In this document: in pieces, positions 10,062 through 18,108 of the stretch | How positions within the stretch are numbered: the stretch's first letter is position 1 | How the letters are laid out: each line of letters opens with the position of its first letter | DNA from: Clostridium sp. HBUAS56010 | GTDB lineage: Bacteria; Bacillota; Clostridia; Lachnospirales; Lachnospiraceae | Length of the DNA: 64,000 bases | Assembly (NCBI RefSeq): GCF_007115105.1 | Contig: NZ_SULJ01000006.1 | Location: forward strand, 498-64,497 | Reading direction: 5' to 3' | The notes under the pieces: model-generated | The model's database searches: none | Told to the model about the DNA's origin: nothing | The model's input: only the letters and a program-made list of their open reading frames with translations | Program-made: the position numbers and the translations under genes

Positions 10062-10692
10062 CGCTGTCATCTCCTTCTTCAAATGATTCTAACAGACCTC
10101 TGGCATCATCACCGAACAGCACCACATTAATGCAGGGGTAGATGATGAACCGGCTGTCTCCTTCCAGATCTTCCAGAAGATCCAGAGGTTCAATAACCTG
10201 GTATTTTTTTAACAAACCGATGGTACGCCGTATTTCTGTAAGGGCAGGCTGCTTTTTAAATAAACGGTAACTGCCAAGCTTCTCATGAATGTCACTTAAG
10301 GTGGTATACACATTCACGCTGGTCGATGCTTCTGCCATCCGTTCATCATAGATCAGTTTTAAAACCAGGAGGTAGAGAGTTGTCAGTTTAGGAAGTCTTT
10401 CTCCCATTGTAGTCTCTCCCTGAATGTAAATAAGCCCGAGCTGACTGTTTTCCAAAACCCTAATGCCGATTACGGCAAAATATCCGCGGATAAATTCCAG
10501 ATGTTTATTGCAGAATTTAAATTCCTGGTTATAGATGAAACGCCCGGAACGTTTGTCATATTTGTGTTCTAACATAAAAGTCTGTCCCAGAAGACGCTTT
10601 ATGCTTTCTGTTACTTCTTTCTTTTCTTCCTGATTTAAGGCTTCAAAATAGGGAATCTGTCCCATGGCGCCAGCCGTTTCCTCATAAGTCAT
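10042..10692 (-). CDS. jetB: MukE/JetB-like subunit (DUF4194 type)
   Basis: A 216-residue soluble protein matching the DUF4194 / MksE / JetB group in size, in position between jetA and jetC, and in character: tandem winged-helix-like segments, with LPKLTTLYLLVLKLIYDERM in the middle and ALTEIRRTIGLLKKYQVIE near the C-terminus, then an acidic tail (EEGDDSDDEPE). In the complex it bridges the kleisin JetA and the JetC heads. The start ATG at 10692 shares one base with the jetA stop (TGATG) and has AGGAGG 8 nt upstream, so the two are translationally coupled. The family call is from context plus sequence feel; a profile search would settle it. Confidence 0.8.
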   Translation of the reverse strand: MTYEETAGAMGQIPYFEALNQEEKKEVTESIKRLLGQTFMLEHKYDKRSGRFIYNQEFKFCNKHLEFIRGYFAVIGIRVLENSQLGLIYIQGETTMGERLPKLTTLYLLVLKLIYDERMAEASTSVNVYTTLSDIHEKLGSYRLFKKQPALTEIRRTIGLLKKYQVIEPLDLLEDLEGDSRFIIYPCINVVLFGDDARGLLESFEEGDDSDDEPEI

Positions 10693-12050
10693 CAATCATT
10701 CCTCCTTACAAATACCAGCCTGGGATAGCGGTATCTTCCATTATCTATCACTTCCGGTTCCATCTCTTCCACCTGATAAAGGCTTTTCTGTCTGGTGGAG
10801 TAATCATAAGCCAGAATCAATTTTTCAAATTCCTCGGGAGAGTTTACCGTGTGTTCTGTTACTGTCATACGGCCTTGTTCGAAATGGGATGTAATATAGT
10901 TCTCAATCTCTCTTTTACTGTATCGGTTTTTTAAACGGTTCAGATTTAAAACCTCCTCGGTACTCAGTTCCCTGGATTCTTCATCTGCCATCAGATGTTC
11001 TTTAAATACAGATCTTGGTTTTCTTTTTTTATAAAGTGCCTGTTCCGATAGAACGGAAACCTGTGACAGATTCATCCGGTTTCCCATCTCCTTAATCGCC
11101 TCATCCTGATCCTTGGCGGCTGAAAGATGATTCAACAGACGAATCACAAGCCCTTTCATATTATCTTCCTGATTCAGAAGATAGTTAAGTCTTGTCACCG
11201 TTGCCCGAATGTACCTGGAATGTTCCCGGTCCATATTGGCAATCCTGTGCTCAATGTCATCAAATCCTCTTTCAATCTGATCCAGTTTCTCAATAATCTG
11301 GGCAGTTGCCATCTTATTCCCGCTGCGTCTGCTCATCTGTTCCAGCCACTCTGTGTCATCCCTCATACCCGCAAGCCAGCCCTTAATATCATTTTTATAC
11401 AGATAAAAGTTATCAGAGGTCTTTAAAATATGGTATTTCTTCTTGACAATCTCCTCTACATAGCCTTCCAGATGCTCTTTTAAAAGTTCCCCATACGCCT
11501 TTTGTTCCAGCAGACTGGAAAAAAACTTATCCATATTATGAAGCATATCCTGCAGCGTCTTATTCAGTTTCTTGGTGTTGACATAGGCTGTATTCAACAG
11601 ACTGACTCCCGCTCTTTTATCGTTCTGCAAAGAAAACAGAATGGCATACACATTCTGGATATAAATCTGGGTCTCATCCTCTTCATCATTGGTAAGTTTA
11701 AAAAACGCTTCAATCATGACTGCTGCATAATCAGGAATTACAATATGCACTGCCATGGAAGCATAATCATCCACTTTTCGAAGCCACCCGGACCTTAACA
11801 GCCAGTTCAACACCCGGTTTGCAGGCGGTTCCATCTCGTCCTCTTCCTCTTCCAGATCGTCATTCCAGATTACAAACCTTTTCTGGTTAAAATAATCTTC
11901 CAGCACCTGAAGACAGACTTCCCGGCTCAAAAAATAGTTGCTGTATTCATATTCCTCATTAATTCTCAACAAAGCTTCTATGTAAGTAGACCGGTTAATG
12001 GAACGGAACAACCCCCAGAACCGGTCTGGTATTTCATTCATCAATATCAT
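10692..12050 (-). CDS. jetA: Kleisin-like JetA/MukF subunit (DUF5716-like JetA family)
   Basis: First gene of the operon, 452 residues. The N-terminal IPDRFWGLFRSINRSTYIEAL and the long helical middle are what I associate with the JetA family protein of Clostridia, the kleisin of the Wadjet-like complex. The N-terminal half should be a winged-helix dimerisation region, and the C-terminal part should contact JetC. A GAGGAAG site lies 10 nt before the ATG at 12050, and a second ATG at 12041 is also possible. A promoter sits at 12188-12216, and a short upstream reading frame (12084-12034) ends inside the start region. The three jet genes overlap one another, so they almost surely form one complex. 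Confidence 0.8.
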   Translation of the reverse strand: MILMNEIPDRFWGLFRSINRSTYIEALLRINEEYEYSNYFLSREVCLQVLEDYFNQKRFVIWNDDLEEEEDEMEPPANRVLNWLLRSGWLRKVDDYASMAVHIVIPDYAAVMIEAFFKLTNDEEDETQIYIQNVYAILFSLQNDKRAGVSLLNTAYVNTKKLNKTLQDMLHNMDKFFSSLLEQKAYGELLKEHLEGYVEEIVKKKYHILKTSDNFYLYKNDIKGWLAGMRDDTEWLEQMSRRSGNKMATAQIIEKLDQIERGFDDIEHRIANMDREHSRYIRATVTRLNYLLNQEDNMKGLVIRLLNHLSAAKDQDEAIKEMGNRMNLSQVSVLSEQALYKKRKPRSVFKEHLMADEESRELSTEEVLNLNRLKNRYSKREIENYITSHFEQGRMTVTEHTVNSPEEFEKLILAYDYSTRQKSLYQVEEMEPEVIDNGRYRYPRLVFVRRND

Positions 12051-12084
12051 TTGTCTTTCGCTTCCTCTCTCCTCTTTCTGCCAT
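12034..12084 (-). CDS. Possible 16-codon leader ORF ahead of jetA
   Basis: ATG at 12084 preceded by AAAGGA and an 8-nt spacer opens a frame reading MAERGERKRKTNDIDE, ending at the TGA at 12036-12034. It is in a different frame from jetA and terminates across the second candidate jetA ATG (12041). It could couple translation into jetA or be fortuitous. It is too short for family assignment. Confidence 0.3.
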   Translation of the reverse strand: MAERGERKRKTNDIDE

Positions 12085-12187
12085 AAGAAAATCCTTTCGG
12101 ATACACCAGATGTTCCGTAGAAATAGACAAAAAGAAACGGCTATCATCATTCATGACGCCGCTGTAATCTAAAGGCTTCTCCTGCTA

Positions 12188-12216
12188 TTATACCAAAGAT
12201 GTCCATTTCTTACAAT
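12188..12216 (-). promoter_or_regulatory. Sigma-A promoter of jetABC
   Basis: TTGTAA, 17-nt spacer, TATAAT on the minus strand. The start would be near 12181, giving a leader of about 130 nt before jetA. It is separated from ftsH by the ftsH terminator. Confidence 0.7.
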
Positions 12217-12219
12217 AGA

Positions 12220-12254
12220 AAAACCGCTTCAGGCATCTATCCTTCAGCGGTTTT
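12220..12254 (-). terminator. Intrinsic terminator of ftsH
   Basis: Arms AAAACCGCT and AGCGGTTTT form the stem, and the minus-strand transcript ends in UUUU after it. It begins 10 nt beyond the ftsH stop codon. Confidence 0.8.
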
Positions 12255-12263
12255 AAACCAATG

Positions 12264-14237
12264 TTAATCTTTAACATTCCCAAGTCCCAGATCAATCTCT
12301 TTTGCTTCTGTTCTTTCTTCTGACCAGTCGGAAAGGATGTCCCCGTTCTTGAATTCTGCTTCTTCTCCAGAAGTTTTATCTTCCTTCTCTGGCTCCGGAA
12401 TTCCTTTTGCTTCACGGAATATCTTCATGAATTCCTTGCCTGTAATCGTCTCTCGTTCAATGAGGAATTCAGCAATCTTATCCATAACATCCCGATTCTC
12501 TTTGAGAAGGCTCTTTGCTTCTTCATATGCTTCCTTGAGCATTCTCATAACTTCGTCATCCACCTGGGATGATGTGGCTTCCGCACAGTTCATCACTGTC
12601 CGTCCGCTTAAGTACTGGTCTTCCTTGGCTGCCAGACCTATAAGACCAAACTTCTCTGACATACCGTACTGGGTAATCATGGCGCGGGCTACCTTGGTCG
12701 CCTGTTCAATGTCATTGGCTGCACCTGTGGTTATGGAATCGAATACGATCTCCTCTGCCGCCCGTCCTGCCAGATATCCAACCAGCATGGCATGAAGTTC
12801 CTTCTTGGAGTTTAAAAACTTCTCTTCTTCCGGAACGTGCATGACATACCCCAACGCTCCCATGGTTCTTGGAACAATGGTGATCTTCTGGACTGGTTCT
12901 GCATCCTTTTGAAGAGCGCTGACTAAAGCATGCCCCACCTCGTGATAAGATACAATACGCCGTTCTTCTTTGTTAAGCACACGATCCTTCTTCTCTTTAC
13001 CAACCAGCACTACTTCCACTGCTTCGAACAGATCCTTCTGAGATACTGCATGGCGTCCGTTCTTCACCGCTAAAATAGCACCTTCATTAATCATATTGGC
13101 AAGATCCGAACCAACTGCACCGGAGGTTGCAAGGGCAATGGCATCCAGATCAACGCTTTCATCAAGAAGAACGTCTTTGGAATGAACTTTTAAAATATCC
13201 ACACGTCCTTTTAAATCCGGTTTATCGACAATGATTCTCCGGTCAAAACGGCCTGGACGAAGAAGTGCCGGATCAAGAATCTCCGGACGGTTGGTTGCCG
13301 CAAGAACTAAAAGTCCTTTGGAGGAATCAAATCCATCCATCTCGGAAAGCAGCTGGTTTAAAGTCTGTTCTCTTTCGTCATTGCCGCCGCCAAACTTTGA
13401 ATCACGGCTCTTACCAATGGCATCCACTTCATCTATAAAGATAATACAGGGTGCTGATTCCTGTGCCTGCTTAAACAGATCACGGACACGGGATGCACCG
13501 ACTCCTACAAACATCTCTACAAAATCAGAACCGGACAAAGAATAAAATGGAACATGGGCTTCACCGGCAACTGCTTTTGCCAAAAGTGTTTTACCTGTTC
13601 CTGGAGGTCCTACTAAAAGGGCACCTTTTGGAAGTTTTGCACCGATCTTCGTATATCTGCCGGGATTATGAAGGAAATCAACAATCTCTGTCAGCGATTC
13701 CTTTGCCTCATCTTCTCCGGCTACATCTTTAAATGTAATTCCCGTCTCCTTCTGTACATAGACCTTTGCATTGCTTTTCCCGACTCCCATTAATCCACCG
13801 CCGCCACCGACCCGGCGCATCATGAAATTCAGCAAAAACCCCATAGCTGCAAACAGAATCAAGTAACTGAAAATGGTCTGGATAAAAAAATTACTGTCAC
13901 GGCGGGTTCTCACTGTCTCAACGCCTGCATCATGGAGACGCTGTACAAGAGTCAAATCATTGTCCATCCGCACTGTATAATAGGAAACTCCCGGCTTATA
14001 ACCCTCCCAGGTCTTCTTCGGGGTGATTGTAATCTTTGTATCTTCCACATGGACTGATACAACCTGCCCGTTATCCACCATATTCATAAAGGTGTCATAA
14101 CTCAGCTCTTTATTGGTCCTTGTTGTAATCGCATTGTGCAAGTAAGAGATTCCTGCTACCGCAATCAGAAACGCAAAGATCCATATGCCGATTGCCTGAG
14201 CATTCTTCGGCATCTTATTTTGATTCTTGTTATCCAT
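12264..14237 (-). CDS. ftsH: ATP-dependent zinc metalloprotease FtsH
   Basis: Membrane-anchored AAA+ protease that degrades misfolded membrane and regulatory proteins. Membrane segments lie at about residues 16-35 and 117-139, flanking an extracellular domain. The AAA module follows, with Walker A GPPGTGKT, Walker B IIFIDEVDAIG and the second region of homology TNRPEILDPALLRPGRFDRR. The protease domain has the zinc motif HEVGH, where HEAGH is commoner; both satisfy HExxH. At 657 residues it is normal, with an acidic low-complexity tail (EPEKEDKTSGEEAEF). It has its own promoter and terminator, whereas in many Firmicutes it follows tilS-hpt, which are not seen here. Confidence 0.97.
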   Translation of the reverse strand: MDNKNQNKMPKNAQAIGIWIFAFLIAVAGISYLHNAITTRTNKELSYDTFMNMVDNGQVVSVHVEDTKITITPKKTWEGYKPGVSYYTVRMDNDLTLVQRLHDAGVETVRTRRDSNFFIQTIFSYLILFAAMGFLLNFMMRRVGGGGGLMGVGKSNAKVYVQKETGITFKDVAGEDEAKESLTEIVDFLHNPGRYTKIGAKLPKGALLVGPPGTGKTLLAKAVAGEAHVPFYSLSGSDFVEMFVGVGASRVRDLFKQAQESAPCIIFIDEVDAIGKSRDSKFGGGNDEREQTLNQLLSEMDGFDSSKGLLVLAATNRPEILDPALLRPGRFDRRIIVDKPDLKGRVDILKVHSKDVLLDESVDLDAIALATSGAVGSDLANMINEGAILAVKNGRHAVSQKDLFEAVEVVLVGKEKKDRVLNKEERRIVSYHEVGHALVSALQKDAEPVQKITIVPRTMGALGYVMHVPEEEKFLNSKKELHAMLVGYLAGRAAEEIVFDSITTGAANDIEQATKVARAMITQYGMSEKFGLIGLAAKEDQYLSGRTVMNCAEATSSQVDDEVMRMLKEAYEEAKSLLKENRDVMDKIAEFLIERETITGKEFMKIFREAKGIPEPEKEDKTSGEEAEFKNGDILSDWSEERTEAKEIDLGLGNVKD

Positions 14238-14288
14238 CTGTGTAAAGTCTCCAATCCGGATAGTTTCTACCCATTCTATATCTCTATC

Positions 14289-14317
14289 ATTATAGTGTCA
14301 GTCTCTCCATAAATCAA
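14289..14317 (-). promoter_or_regulatory. Sigma-A promoter of ftsH
   Basis: TTGATT, 17-nt spacer, TATAAT on the minus strand, about 50 nt before the ftsH start. Confidence 0.7.
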
Positions 14318-14376
14318 GAAAAGAATTATAAAATCCTTATAAACAGCCGGACTGGTTTAATTTCTCAGTAATGGTT

Positions 14377-15357
14377 TTACCGGTCTTCCCGGAAATATGG
14401 CTGACCCAGACTTTCCGGTGGCTGGTGCTCTCTTTTTTTCCTTAAACTGGAAATAATTAATACGATTATGGTAACAACATAAGGCAATGCCTTAAATAAT
14501 TCCTGTGACCCACGGCTTAAGCCGGGAATGTATAAATAAAGAATATACAACCCGCCAAACAGCAGAGAACCCCAGATGGCTCCCACTGGTTTCCAGAGTG
14601 CAAATATAACCAGGGCAATTGCCAGCCAGCCTCTGTCACCAAAACCATTATTTGTCCAGGTTCCTCCCGAGTATTCCATAACGAAGTACAGTCCGCCCAG
14701 TCCGCTTAATCCACCGCCAACGCATGTGGCTAAATATTTATATGCAGTTACAGGAATGCCAGCCGCATCTGCTGTTGCAGGGCTTTCCCCTACTGCTCTC
14801 AAATTAAGTCCCTTTCTCGTTCTATTTAAGAAAAAGCCAAGTGCTATGGCAAGAATGATTCCAAGGTAAGTCAAAAATCCATAAGAAAATAATGCCTGTC
14901 CCAAAGCTCCCAGTCTGGAAAGACCTGGAATAGGTCTTTTAAATGCTTCTCCTGTGACAGCAACGGAAATCTGTCCCACTCCGCCTGCCAGTTTTGATAA
15001 GGAACCTCCGAAGAAGTTGCCGAATCCAACACCAAAGGTCGTCAGCGCAAGCCCGGTAACGTTCTGGTTTGCCTTTAAGGTTATGGTCAGAATGCTGTAA
15101 ATCAGACCTCCGAATGCGGCGCAGAGAAAGGCACAGAGAAAGGATATTAAAACTCCTGCAAATCCATTTGGCGCTGCTGCAGAATTTTCATATAAAAATG
15201 CACCAATCAGTCCTGCAATGCCGCCCATATACATCATACCCGGAATTCCCAAATTTAAATTACCGGATTTTTCCGTCAGGATTTCTCCAAGCGCACCGTA
15301 TAAGATGCCAATTCCCTGACCAATGACTTTCTGAATAAATATAACCAAAAATTCCAT
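14377..15357 (-). CDS. nupQ: Nucleoside ABC transporter permease (NupQ/BmpC-like)
   Basis: Integral membrane protein of 326 residues with about 8-10 hydrophobic helices. The conserved GALGEILTEKSGNLNLGIPGMM near the N-terminus and LRAVGESPATADAAGIPV in the cytoplasmic loop are typical of the second permease of BMP-type (guanosine/nucleoside) importers in the branched-chain permease superfamily. It is the last gene of the four-gene set bmpA-nupO-nupP-nupQ, starting 14 nt after nupP with GAGGAG upstream. Which nucleoside is carried cannot be told from sequence. Confidence 0.9.
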   Translation of the reverse strand: MEFLVIFIQKVIGQGIGILYGALGEILTEKSGNLNLGIPGMMYMGGIAGLIGAFLYENSAAAPNGFAGVLISFLCAFLCAAFGGLIYSILTITLKANQNVTGLALTTFGVGFGNFFGGSLSKLAGGVGQISVAVTGEAFKRPIPGLSRLGALGQALFSYGFLTYLGIILAIALGFFLNRTRKGLNLRAVGESPATADAAGIPVTAYKYLATCVGGGLSGLGGLYFVMEYSGGTWTNNGFGDRGWLAIALVIFALWKPVGAIWGSLLFGGLYILYLYIPGLSRGSQELFKALPYVVTIIVLIISSLRKKREHQPPESLGQPYFREDR

Positions 15358-15371
15358 GGTGGTTCTCCTCT

Positions 15372-16472
15372 CTATTCTGCAGTAGACCGTTTGCCGACCC
15401 GGAATCTGACCTTATAATCAATAAAGAATTCACAACCCAGAATGAAAAACAGAATGATTCCTGTGATGACATCAGAAGCATTTTCATTCAAATTAAACTG
15501 GGATGCGATCTGCCCCGCACCTTTTTGCATAAACACAAGGAAAAAGGAGACTAAAATCATGGCAAATGGATTAAATTTACTGAGCCAGGATACGATAATT
15601 GCTGTGAAACCGCGTCCTCCTGCAGTGCTGGTTGAAATCGTATGGCTGGCACCGCTTACAATAATAAACCCGGCAATTCCGCATAAGGCACCTGACAGGG
15701 CAACGGTCCTCATAATTACTTTTTTCACATTGATTCCGGCGTAACGTGCTGTATTGCCGCTCTCTCCCACTACAGAAATCTCGTATCCCTGTTTGCTGCT
15801 TTTTAAGTAGAAAAACATGGCAATTGCCAATCCCAACACAATTACCAAATTCCAGCCGTATTCCAGACCAAACAGTTTTGGAAGCCAGCCGCCTTTGGTT
15901 GCGGAGTTAATGGTTCCCACTGAATTGGAACCTTTGGGATTTTCCCAAAAAATGATTCCAAAGGTAATCACCTGCATGGCAACATAATTCATCATCAAGG
16001 TAAACAACGTCTCATTGGTATCCCAGTATGCCTTGAAAAATGCAGGAATAAATGCCCATATCATGGCTGCAGCAGCACTTCCCAAAAACATGAGGGGAAA
16101 CAAAATGAGCGGAGGAAGGGTATTTCCAAAATAAATCATCATGGCTGCAGAAGTCACTCCTCCGATGAGTACCTGTCCTTCTGCTCCGATATTCCAGAAT
16201 CTCATTTTAAATGCAGGGGTAATTCCTACTGCAATACAAAGAAGAACCAGGGTATCCCGGACTGTCATCCAGATTCTACGCCTGGTGCCAATGGCACCTT
16301 CTACAATCCCTTTATAAACTTCCAGGGGATTTAATCCCGTCAGTGCTACGATTACTCCTGCACAGACCACCAGAGACAGAAATACCCCCAAAAGGCGGAT
16401 GACCCATGCGTTCGCCGGTTTTATGGATTCCCGCTTTGCCACCTGGAAAAGCGGTTCTTTTCCCTTTCTCAT
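15372..16472 (-). CDS. nupP: Nucleoside ABC transporter permease (NupP-like)
   Basis: Membrane protein of 366 residues, partner of the next gene. Hydrophobic helices begin at about residue 24 and the loop motif VVGESGNTARYAGINVKKV contacts the ATPase. FWNIGAEGQVLIGG is characteristic of the first permease of BMP-type importers. The ATG at 16472 overlaps the ATPase stop codon (ATGA) and has AGGAGG 9 nt upstream; a reading that begins 31 codons earlier gives a basic, non-membrane extension lying inside the ATPase gene and is not credible. Confidence 0.9.
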   Translation of the reverse strand: MRKGKEPLFQVAKRESIKPANAWVIRLLGVFLSLVVCAGVIVALTGLNPLEVYKGIVEGAIGTRRRIWMTVRDTLVLLCIAVGITPAFKMRFWNIGAEGQVLIGGVTSAAMMIYFGNTLPPLILFPLMFLGSAAAAMIWAFIPAFFKAYWDTNETLFTLMMNYVAMQVITFGIIFWENPKGSNSVGTINSATKGGWLPKLFGLEYGWNLVIVLGLAIAMFFYLKSSKQGYEISVVGESGNTARYAGINVKKVIMRTVALSGALCGIAGFIIVSGASHTISTSTAGGRGFTAIIVSWLSKFNPFAMILVSFFLVFMQKGAGQIASQFNLNENASDVITGIILFFILGCEFFIDYKVRFRVGKRSTAE

Positions 16473-17998
16473 TCCTGCTTTCCTCCTGTTTTCATCATCA
16501 GTTTTCCGATTTCTTCTTTTGTAGCTGTTCTTCCGTCCACAATGCCGCTGATGGTTCCGCCGCACATGACAAGAATGCGGTCACATAATTCCATCAGCAC
16601 ATCCAGATCTTCTCCTACACAGATTACAGCGGTTCCCCGTTTCTTCTGCTCATTGAGAAGATTGTAAATGGTATGGGAGGAATGGATGTCCAGCCCCCGG
16701 ACCGGATATGCTACCAGAAGAACGGCAGGAGCCGATGCAATCTCACGTCCCACCAGCACCTTCTGTACATTTCCACCGGAGAGTTTTCTTACTGGAATGG
16801 CAGTTCCTGGTGTGGCAATTCCCAACTCCTGAATCAGCTTCTCCGCAAGCTGTTTTGGCGATCTTCTGTCTGCAAAGAAAGAACGTCCCCGTTTATAACT
16901 TCTCAGCATAATATTATCTGTTAAATCCATGGTTCCCACAAGTCCCATTCCAAGACGGTCCTCCGGTACAAAGGACAGGCGGACTCCCGCTTTTGCAATG
17001 TCCGTGGCACTCATCTCCGTCAGTTCCCGTTCTCCCCCTTCGGGTGGGTAATAAACGGCAGAACCAGAAGCGGCAGGCATTAAACCTGCAATGGCTTCCA
17101 GCAGTTCTCTCTGTCCGCTTCCAGCCACACCAGCAATTCCAAGAATCTCTCCGCCGTTGGCAGTAAATTCTGCATGATCAAGCGTTTTTACTCCTTCATT
17201 GCTGATGCAGGTAAGCCCTTTTACATCCAGACGTTTCACTGGTGAAACCGGATCAGGGCGTTCGATGTTTAAGGCAACTTTCTTTCCCACCATCATCTCT
17301 GTCAGAGATTCTTCGGTTGCATCTCTGGTATCAATGGTCCCGATATATTCCCCTTTCCGAAGAACGGACACACGGTCGGACAGAGACAGGACTTCCTGAA
17401 GCTTATGTGTGATGATGATGATGGAATGGCCTGCTTTGCGCATGTTCCGCAAAACGGTAAATAAACGGTCCGCTTCCTGAGGAGTTAAAACAGCCGTAGG
17501 CTCGTCTAAGATCAGAATATCCACACCCCGGTATAAAAGCTTTACGATCTCAACGGTCTGCTTTTGGGAAACGGACATGGAATAAATCTTCTGGTCCGGA
17601 TCTAAGTCAAATCCATACCGGTCTGTCAATTCCTTTATTTTCTCCGTAACAGCCTTTCGGTCAAGCAGCTCTTTCCCAGGCAATCCAAGAATAATATTCT
17701 CGGCTGCTGTAAACACATCCACCAGTTTAAAATGCTGATGAATCATACCAATTCCAAGATCAAAGGAATCTTTGGGAGAGCGTATGGACACCTCTTTTCC
17801 ATTCACGCTAATCTGTCCTTCATCAGGGAAATAAATTCCTGAGATCATATTCATAAGCGTGGTCTTTCCACTTCCGTTTTCACCCAGAATCGAAAGAATC
17901 TCTCCCTTTTTCACAGAAAGGCAGACCTTGTCATTGGCAATGACGTTGCCAAAGTGTTTGGTAATATTTTTCAGTTCAATGGCGTAATTTTCGTTCAC
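16469..17998 (-). CDS. nupO: Nucleoside ABC transporter ATP-binding protein (tandem ABC domains)
   Basis: A double ABC ATPase of about 509 residues, as in ribose/nucleoside importers. The first domain has Walker A GENGSGKTT, the unusual signature YSMSVSQKQ and Walker B ILILDEPTA. The second has a degenerate Walker A (GVAGSGQRE) with an intact LSGGNVQK signature. Loss of one competent site is normal for this family. I prefer the GTG at 17998 because GGAGG lies 8 nt upstream; an ATG at 18013 is also possible, but its site is only 4-5 nt away. A terminator-like hairpin separates it from bmpA, so it should be expressed below the binding protein. Confidence 0.9.
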   Translation of the reverse strand: MNENYAIELKNITKHFGNVIANDKVCLSVKKGEILSILGENGSGKTTLMNMISGIYFPDEGQISVNGKEVSIRSPKDSFDLGIGMIHQHFKLVDVFTAAENIILGLPGKELLDRKAVTEKIKELTDRYGFDLDPDQKIYSMSVSQKQTVEIVKLLYRGVDILILDEPTAVLTPQEADRLFTVLRNMRKAGHSIIIITHKLQEVLSLSDRVSVLRKGEYIGTIDTRDATEESLTEMMVGKKVALNIERPDPVSPVKRLDVKGLTCISNEGVKTLDHAEFTANGGEILGIAGVAGSGQRELLEAIAGLMPAASGSAVYYPPEGGERELTEMSATDIAKAGVRLSFVPEDRLGMGLVGTMDLTDNIMLRSYKRGRSFFADRRSPKQLAEKLIQELGIATPGTAIPVRKLSGGNVQKVLVGREIASAPAVLLVAYPVRGLDIHSSHTIYNLLNEQKKRGTAVICVGEDLDVLMELCDRILVMCGGTISGIVDGRTATKEEIGKLMMKTGGKQE

Positions 17999-18047
17999 CG
18001 GGGTAACCTCCATTTTTTCCTGTGTTTTCCATCCATATTATAATAGG

Positions 18048-18081
18048 AAAAAGCGGGGCCAGAATTCCTGGCGCCGCTTTT
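18048..18081 (-). terminator. Intra-operon terminator between bmpA and nupO
   Basis: On the minus strand AAAAGCGG..CCAG pairs with CTGG..CCGCTTTT around a short loop and ends in a T-run. As nupOPQ lie downstream without an obvious strong promoter, it probably permits partial read-through and sets the binding-protein to permease ratio. Confidence 0.75.
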
Positions 18082-18108
18082 CAGTCTGACTCATCTCCGT
18101 CTGAGCAT

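Noticed and set aside
12188-12415. 75-codon frame at the ftsH end.
   Set aside because: It overlies the ftsH 3' end, its terminator and the jet promoter in another frame and has a Lys-rich shadow composition.
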